From Amblyomma americanum (taxonomy: Eukaryota; Arthropoda; Arachnida; Ixodida; Ixodidae), in contig NC_135497.1 of NCBI RefSeq assembly GCF_052857255.1, positions 189,277,326 through 189,341,325 of the forward strand: a stretch of 64,000 nt of DNA, written 5' to 3'. The notes beneath the pieces were generated by a model that saw nothing but the letters and a program-made list of their open reading frames with translations, made no database searches and was not told the origin of the DNA. Each line of letters begins with the position of its first letter. Position 1 is the stretch's first letter. Positions 58,505-64,000 of this stretch are shown in pieces. A program made the position numbers and the translations under genes.

Positions 58505-59440
58505 GTGAAACATTTGCCTGAATACACGCTGCCGGGAGAGGGGCGTGAAACTGCCAAAGCAATTGAAGACCTTCGGCGAGTACTAAGGGCAGAACTTAGA
58601 AGTATAAAAGACGGTCTTAATGATGGGAAGCAACTGAAAGATAACATTGAGGAGCTGATAAGGCCGCCGCGGTGGCTGAGTGGTTATGGCGCTCGGCTGC
58701 TGGCCCGAAAGACACGGGTTCGATCCCGGCCGCGGCGGTCGAATTTCGATGGAGGCGAAATTCTAGAGGCCCGTGTACTGTGCGATGTCAGTGCACGCTA
58801 AAGAACCCCAGGTGGCCGAAATTCCCGGAGCCCTTCACTACGGCGTCTCTCACAACCTGTGTCGCTTTGGGACGTTAAACCCCCATAAAACCATAAAAAC
58901 CAGGAGGAGCTGATAAAAGAAAATCGTGAGCTAAAAGTGGAAAACGCAAAGCCGTCGCGTAAGATTGAAGAGTTAGAGCAGTACCAGCGCTCGAACCAAT
59001 AACTGTGATTTAGAAAATTGGGGAGATAATTGAAGAAGAGGTCACCGATGCTAACATCGACATCTGCACAGGGTTTCCACTGCTCGGCACAATGAATCCA
59101 ACATAATCGTCCAGTTTGCCCGTAGGGCCAAGAGGAACGCCGTGCTAACCATGGCCAGAATGGTTAGGATGAACGCTTAGCAATTTGGTTTTGAGGTGTC
59201 GGACACTGTCTACGTTAACGAGCACCTTACTAGACTCGGAAAACAACTCCATGGTGCGGCCATAGCAAAAAAAAAAGGAAATGCAATGGATGTTTGTTTG
59301 GACAAACGGTGGCAAGATCTTCGCAAAACAAGATGAGCAGTCAACGGTCCTCAAGCTCACAAGCAAAGATGATCTGAACAAAATGACTGTCGGAGGAGAT
59401 TGAATTGCTGAAACCAAGGCTCAAACCCAGATAGCTTAAA
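58505..59440 (+). pseudogene. CR1-like LINE ORF1, decayed
   Basis: Around a nested SINE, the frames give a coiled-coil part (AKAIEDLRRVLRAELRSIKD, IKENRELKVENAK) and then NIIVQFARRAKRNAVL, YVNEHLTRLGKQL and AAIAKKKGNA, which resemble the RNA-binding C-terminal part of CR1/L2-type ORF1 proteins. Several stops. Without the SINE the coiled coil is one helix. Confidence 0.65.
58662..58903 (+). repeat. Ruka-type SINE, full length, with 13 bp target duplication
   Basis: Complete head ccgccgcggtggctgagtgg and cgggttcgatcccggccg (boxes A and B), body, and tail gggacgttaaacccccat followed by (aaaacc)n. Flanks gaggagctgataa at 58649-58661 and 58904-58916 are identical. This is the best preserved SINE in the window and likely the youngest. 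Confidence 0.93.
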
Positions 59441-59625
59441 AGCGAAAATTTTTGCTCACAATGGATGCAACTACCATGACAACTGCAGTTTTAACAAATT
59501 AGCGAAGGACGCCCACAAGCATTTCGCCATATTTCACATGAACACGCGTAGTATACGAAACAAGCAAGATGATATAAGAGACTTATTCCAATCACTGGAA
59601 ATTGGATTTGACATCGGTGCTCATA
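59441..59625 (+). pseudogene. CR1-like LINE ORF2 start, truncated
   Basis: FAIFHMNTRSIRNKQDDI marks the beginning of an APE-type endonuclease domain. The similarity ends near 59625, where sequence leading to the next LINE begins. Confidence 0.6.
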
Positions 59626-59857
59626 TCGGCTCCGTCGTTAATGCCCGCTTTGGCAGTGCTGATTAGTTTGGATTACGAAGATTTTATTACCACTGTGTTC
59701 GTGAAGGTATCCGCTATCATCCGATACCCGACTTTCCATCCAAGGTGCGTTTTTCATCGATTCATCGGACTTTTCCTGGTTCACCGCCAAGAGGAGACGC
59801 TAGGCCGAAGCGAACCCAGGGCTCGCTAGGCCTAGCCAGCTGTTCTTCTGCCACAAC

Positions 59858-61753
59858 ATGGAGGGTTCCGCCGCCGCTTTGACGCACGGTTCCCAGGTTT
59901 CCCAAATGTGCGTGCAAGTAGAAGGAGAAGAAATCACGCCCGAGGAATTTCGACGCTCGCCCGGATGGCTGCACATCGGCGGGCACACGAGCCGAACACG
60001 CCTGCAAGGAACGCAGGGTGAGTCGACTTCTCGTGCCGATACTTTGAGCTCTCGACAGAAGCCTAAATTCAACAAGAACGTTAGGAGCGCAGTTATTCGG
60101 GCGGCTCGCATGCCCGCCATGCCTGTAGAAGAAATTAAGATCGTCGTGCGGCCCCGCGATGGGCTCGATATTTTCAAGGCAGGAGCTGCATGCGTGGCTA
60201 ATGCCATCATGGCGGCAGCGGGAATTGAGACGGCAGACCGAGCTGAGGATATGGCGTGTCCCAATACCCAGCAGAACATTATGGTGCTCAGCACTCCGAG
60301 CGAGGAACGAGCGGAGAAGTATGCTCGAATTCAAGCTATCAACGTCCGAGGCAAAATATACGAGGTGCGCGCGTACGGAACGACCGCCCACGACACAGTC
60401 AAGGGCGTGATCAGGGGCATAGCACTCGAGGACAGCGAAGCCGAAATAATGCAGCAGATTGTTACCAAGTACAACCCCCTCGCCACGGGGGCGAAGCGTA
60501 TCGGAAACACGACGACAGTAATCGTAGTGTTCAACGGTATCAAGGTTCCCAAGTATGTGCGTTACGGATCCACGCTCTACCCGTGCAGTCTCTACAGGAC
60601 GCAAATAGAAGTTTGCAAGGTATGCGGCAAGGTCGGCCACAGGCGCGACGTGTGCCCCATACCGGACGTTCGCGTTCGCGTTTGCCTTGCCTGCGGTGTT
60701 TCTAATCCAAGAGAGGGCCACAAGTGTGTCCCCAAGTGCAAGCTCTGCGGCGAAGAACACCCCACCAGGGACCGCCTCTGCAGAGCCAAATACAAGGTTC
60801 CATACGTCGTACGGCGACGGCGATGGGAACGCCGTAACGCCGAAGAAGAGCAAAAGCAAGCACTCGAATCAAGCTCGTTTCCACGCCTCGGACGCTCCCG
60901 CTCGCGCAGTGCGTCCCGTAGTGGATCCCGCAGCGCGTCGCGCCATGCCTCACGCCACGCTTCCCGTCATGCCTCGCGCAGCGCATCCCGCGGCCGTGAC
61001 TCATCTGACGGGAACAGCTTCGGCGTTCAGCGATCGCGCTCCCGTGACAGAGTCAGCTGGGCCGACGCCGCAAAGGGCGGAGTTAAAAGCAGCAGCGCTA
61101 GCTCCAGCAGCGCCACTAGTGGCCGAACCACGCCGAGCAGCTGGCAGGCGTGGATTACCAGCCCCTACTACAAGGAACTCGAACAACTCCGCGCAACCAA
61201 CGCGACGCTGGTAGAAACCACGCGCCGGCTCGCCCAAGAACTAGCCGAGGCCAAGAAAGAACTCCAAGCACAGCGAGCCCAGCCAGCCACTGTCCCAGCT
61301 CAGTCATCCGAGACACGTACACCCGCCGTTATCACCGAGCAGAAAACCGACACGCTATCACACCAAGGCACACAATCAATGGATATAACCCAAGACGAGC
61401 CCCAGCCGGAGCAGACCACTGACCCAACCCCCAAGAAACGAGCACGCACCTCATCACGACAGTACAAGGACCTGACCCAATTGGAAACTCAGCTCGAAGC
61501 AAAAATCGAAGCGTTCGCCAACACCTACGCCAGCACGGCTGCCGTCACCGACCAACGCCTGGCGCGGCTGGAGGAGCTGATCACCACGTCCTTCTGCACC
61601 ATACAAGAGCGTTTCGCCTTCATTGAACAGACCCTTAAGCCCATAGTACGCAGCCCCACCTTTGTGGCGCAATTCTCCAACCACCCATACCTTCAAGAAG
61701 AGACGCAAGCCCCAACTCCGACACAATCATGTCCCAGCCCCAAGCCACAATAG
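59858..61753 (+). CDS. LINE ORF1: gag-like RNA-binding protein with three zinc knuckles
   Basis: Intact, 631 residues, starting at an ATG in good context (acaacatgg). Residues about 90-250 form the conserved gag-like part (EIKIVVRPRDGLD, HDTVKGVIRGI, TTTVIVVFNGIKVP). Residues about 253-308 hold three Cys/His clusters: CKVCGKVGHRRDVC, CLACGVSNPREGHKC and CKLCGEEHPTRDRLC. Residues about 346-380 are an arginine-serine repeat with a His-Ala-Ser-Arg sub-repeat. Two likely coiled coils follow (about 434-465 and 540-590) around a basic KKRAR block. It would coat the LINE RNA. The stop lies inside ORF2 (25 nt overlap). Confidence 0.92.
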   Translation: MEGSAAALTHGSQVSQMCVQVEGEEITPEEFRRSPGWLHIGGHTSRTRLQGTQGESTSRADTLSSRQKPKFNKNVRSAVIRAARMPAMPVEEIKIVVRPRDGLDIFKAGAACVANAIMAAAGIETADRAEDMACPNTQQNIMVLSTPSEERAEKYARIQAINVRGKIYEVRAYGTTAHDTVKGVIRGIALEDSEAEIMQQIVTKYNPLATGAKRIGNTTTVIVVFNGIKVPKYVRYGSTLYPCSLYRTQIEVCKVCGKVGHRRDVCPIPDVRVRVCLACGVSNPREGHKCVPKCKLCGEEHPTRDRLCRAKYKVPYVVRRRRWERRNAEEEQKQALESSSFPRLGRSRSRSASRSGSRSASRHASRHASRHASRSASRGRDSSDGNSFGVQRSRSRDRVSWADAAKGGVKSSSASSSSATSGRTTPSSWQAWITSPYYKELEQLRATNATLVETTRRLAQELAEAKKELQAQRAQPATVPAQSSETRTPAVITEQKTDTLSHQGTQSMDITQDEPQPEQTTDPTPKKRARTSSRQYKDLTQLETQLEAKIEAFANTYASTAAVTDQRLARLEELITTSFCTIQERFAFIEQTLKPIVRSPTFVAQFSNHPYLQEETQAPTPTQSCPSPKPQ

Positions 61754-64000
61754 GATCGCTACCGGGCCTTACGGTCTGGCAGTGGAACTGCAACAGTTAC
61801 AACAGCAAGAGAGCAGTGCTGCAACAACACATCACCACAGTAACCAAGAAACCCGACATCCTGCTGCAAGAAACGGTGACGGTGACCCCCACCCTCCCTG
61901 GGTATCGCGCTCATGTTAGCCCGGCGGAGGGACGGGGCGTCTGCACGTTCGTCCGCAAAGGGCTCACGTTCATCGAGCACCAACTCAAACACGGCCGCAG
62001 CAGGGTGGAATATACCTTCACCGAAATCATCCCAAACAAACAACGGAAAGGCAGCCTGTTCATCGCCAACATCTACAGTAACCCCAAGCACCAAACACAG
62101 AAATTCAAGACCCTACTACACACAGCCAGCACCCAAGCCAAAGACAACACGTTGCTGATCGGAGGGGACTTCAACGCCGCCCATCGAGCGTGGGGTTACG
62201 TGAAGGATACAGCCAAGGGACGGGACCTATTACAAGATATCCTGGACCACAACTGTGCCCTGATCACGGACCCCGCTCGTCCCACCCGCATCGGCAACTC
62301 CGTAGCACGAGACACCACACCAGACCTTACGTTCATCAAGAACGACCACACGTGCAAAGTAACGTGGCACAACACCGGCGTCGACCTGGGCAGCGACCAC
62401 TACATCCTCGAAATTACGATACCGAACCAATTTCGGGGCAACACCATTATGCACAAGTGGACGGACTGGGACGGCTTCCGTAAGGGACGTCCCACCACAG
62501 CACAAGACATCACAGACATCGAAACCTGGACGGAAGAGCTTTGCGATGCTGTGCACTCGGCCACCAAAACCATCGAAACGGACGAGGACGTCATCGCCAT
62601 GGATAGCCGCCTGGCCCATCTGTTCGAGGCCAAACGTTCGATACAGGCGCGCTGGAAGCGGCAACGGTGGAATCGCAAATTGAGAAAGAAGGTAGCCGAC
62701 CTAAACAGGGCCATTGAACACCACTGCAAGGTCCTGTGCCGTCAGCAATGGAACGAAATCTGCAACCGAGCTGACAGGCAACTGCATCGCGGTTGCACCT
62801 GGAATCTATTTCGGCACCTCCTAAACGAAACCAAGACCAAGTCACACCAGCGCGACCGCCTCGCCCGCCTCCTGCACACCACCACACAACAACAAGGAAA
62901 AGACGCCGTTATCAAGAGCCTGGAAGCCAAGTATCTGCCGGACACGCCAACGGAAATCCACCCGCCGTACGGGGGGCTGCCCAACGCGTGGCTCGACCGA
63001 GACATTACCGTGTCAGAGGTACGAGTAGCGCTGCACGAGCTCAACACCCGCTCAGCAGCCGGCCCCGATCTCGTTACCAACAAGATGCTACGAAACCTCG
63101 ACAATGCATCGATCGAGGCACTAACCCGTTACTTCAACGAATGCTGGCGTTCGGGCAAGCTCCCCGGGCAGTGGAAAACGGCAAGAACAATCCTGATCCC
63201 GAAACCGGGCAAACCACCGGACATCGGCAACCTGCGTCCCATCTCGCTTACATCCTGCGTGGGCAAGGTGCTGGAGCACGTGGTGGCCAACCGGTGGCAG
63301 GAATACCTGGAGAAGGAAGGCCTCTATCCGGACACGATGATCGGCTTCCGACACAGACTCAGCACACAAGACGCCATGCTACAACTAAAACAAGAAATCA
63401 TCGACAACAAGACACAAGACAGCAAAGTAATTCTGGGGCTCGATCTACAAAGCGCATTCGACAAAGTCAAACACTCAGCCATATTAGCACAAGTATCACG
63501 ACTCAACATGGGGGTAACGAGCTACAATTACATCCAAGACTTCTTGACCAACCGCACGGTGGAACTGCACGCCGGAGACCTCAGACTCCCCGAACGCAAG
63601 CTCGGTAGCACGGGTACCCCGCAGGGTTCGGTCATCTCGCCGTTGCTCTTCAACCTCGTTATGATCGGGGTAGCGAGGGCAGTAGCGGGGACCGGCGTCC
63701 GGCATACGATCTACGCCGACGACATTACCCTGTGGGCGGCCGGCGGCACCGACGCCAGCATCGAGCAACAGCTACAAGCCGCGGTTACCGCCATCGAGCA
63801 GCACCTTGACGGCACCGGCCTAGTGTGCTCGCCCGCCAAATCCGAGCTGTTCGTCCTCACACCATTACGACCGGGACGGAAACGCGCTCCCCCTCGGGAG
63901 TGCGATCACATCAAGATCATGACCGCATCGGGGCAACGCATCCCCGAAGTTCCCAAGATCAGAGTCCTGGGCCTGCTGCTAAACAAGAGCGGTCGCAACG
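61729..64000 (+). CDS. LINE ORF2: endonuclease-reverse transcriptase, open to window end
   Basis: From the ATG at 61729 I read 757 codons without a stop up to base 64000. The endonuclease starts LTVWQWNCNSYNSKR and has LLQET, GGDFNAAHRAWG and LGSDHYILEI, so the usual Asn, Glu, Asp and His positions are kept. The reverse transcriptase has SAAGPDLVTNK, ILIPKPGKPPDIGNLRPISL, LDLQSAFDKV (motif A), GTPQGSVISPLLFNL (motif B) and YADDITLW (motif C). The start overlaps ORF1 by 25 nt in another frame. Everything visible is compatible with an active protein that nicks target DNA and primes reverse transcription there; the missing C-terminus must be checked. Confidence 0.93.
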   Translation, partial: MSQPQATIGSLPGLTVWQWNCNSYNSKRAVLQQHITTVTKKPDILLQETVTVTPTLPGYRAHVSPAEGRGVCTFVRKGLTFIEHQLKHGRSRVEYTFTEIIPNKQRKGSLFIANIYSNPKHQTQKFKTLLHTASTQAKDNTLLIGGDFNAAHRAWGYVKDTAKGRDLLQDILDHNCALITDPARPTRIGNSVARDTTPDLTFIKNDHTCKVTWHNTGVDLGSDHYILEITIPNQFRGNTIMHKWTDWDGFRKGRPTTAQDITDIETWTEELCDAVHSATKTIETDEDVIAMDSRLAHLFEAKRSIQARWKRQRWNRKLRKKVADLNRAIEHHCKVLCRQQWNEICNRADRQLHRGCTWNLFRHLLNETKTKSHQRDRLARLLHTTTQQQGKDAVIKSLEAKYLPDTPTEIHPPYGGLPNAWLDRDITVSEVRVALHELNTRSAAGPDLVTNKMLRNLDNASIEALTRYFNECWRSGKLPGQWKTARTILIPKPGKPPDIGNLRPISLTSCVGKVLEHVVANRWQEYLEKEGLYPDTMIGFRHRLSTQDAMLQLKQEIIDNKTQDSKVILGLDLQSAFDKVKHSAILAQVSRLNMGVTSYNYIQDFLTNRTVELHAGDLRLPERKLGSTGTPQGSVISPLLFNLVMIGVARAVAGTGVRHTIYADDITLWAAGGTDASIEQQLQAAVTAIEQHLDGTGLVCSPAKSELFVLTPLRPGRKRAPPRECDHIKIMTASGQRIPEVPKIRVLGLLLNKSGRN

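Larger units (their letters stand above)
59715..64000 (+). mobile_element. I-group LINE, apparently intact, running past the window end
   Basis: A short 5' leader (about 59715-59857), complete ORF1 and an ORF2 open to the last base. The exact 5' end is not defined. The 3' part lies outside, so RNase H and the tail cannot be judged. Confidence 0.85.

Noticed and set aside
58668..58740. tRNA gene with good boxes A and B
   Set aside because: It is the head of a SINE with body, tail and target duplication.

Overview
The window looks like nuclear DNA of a hard tick (Ixodidae, probably a metastriate such as Rhipicephalus, Dermacentor, Hyalomma or Amblyomma). The reasons are tRNA-derived SINEs that match what I remember of the tick Ruka family (tRNA-like head, body, and a tail that includes gggacgttaaaccccc), several LINE classes, a Gypsy-type gag/protease/integrase of a kind I associate with ticks, and single exons spaced more than 10 kb apart. 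There is no operon structure and no sign of bacterial or viral origin. The species is inference.

One host gene can be supported. It runs on the + strand over at least 41 kb, with exons at about 236-481, 15566-16273, 27644-27835 and 41273-41514, followed by an AATAAA at 41601. It encodes a complement-control (CCP/sushi) module, a long Ser/Thr/Pro/Asn-rich linker, then two more CCP modules and a stop. Every visible junction is phase 1, and joining the third and fourth exons rebuilds the last cysteine of a CCP module. The 5' end lies outside the window. Introns are about 15.1, 11.4 and 13.4 kb.

Intron 1 holds a satellite of 257-259 bp units with a tRNA-Ala-like core (7035-9400), a TIR element (9616-10185), tRNA-like SINE pieces and hairpins. 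Intron 2 holds a 3.3 kb hAT-like non-autonomous element (16853-20148), an antisense I-group LINE with a perfect 14 bp target duplication (20168-24160), an RTE-like LINE remnant, and a palindrome built from inverted Ruka pieces. Intron 3 holds a TA-flanked MITE, a CR1-like LINE tail, a 1.23 kb pure (TG)n run fused to (GC)n, and an antisense Gypsy-type element whose gag is split by another LINE. In that element protease is followed directly by the integrase N-terminus, as in Gmr1-like elements.

Downstream of the gene (41.6-64 kb) there is almost only mobile DNA: a BEL/Pao-like gag remnant, a badly decayed I-group LINE, a Penelope-like element with GIY-YIG endonuclease, inverted terminal copies and a 15 bp target duplication (55017-56919), a CR1-like LINE 5' part with a nested Ruka, and a LINE that is intact as far as seen (59.7 kb to the window end), with ORF1 complete and ORF2 open without a stop to the last base. 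The second half therefore records several rounds of nested insertion rather than a gene cluster.
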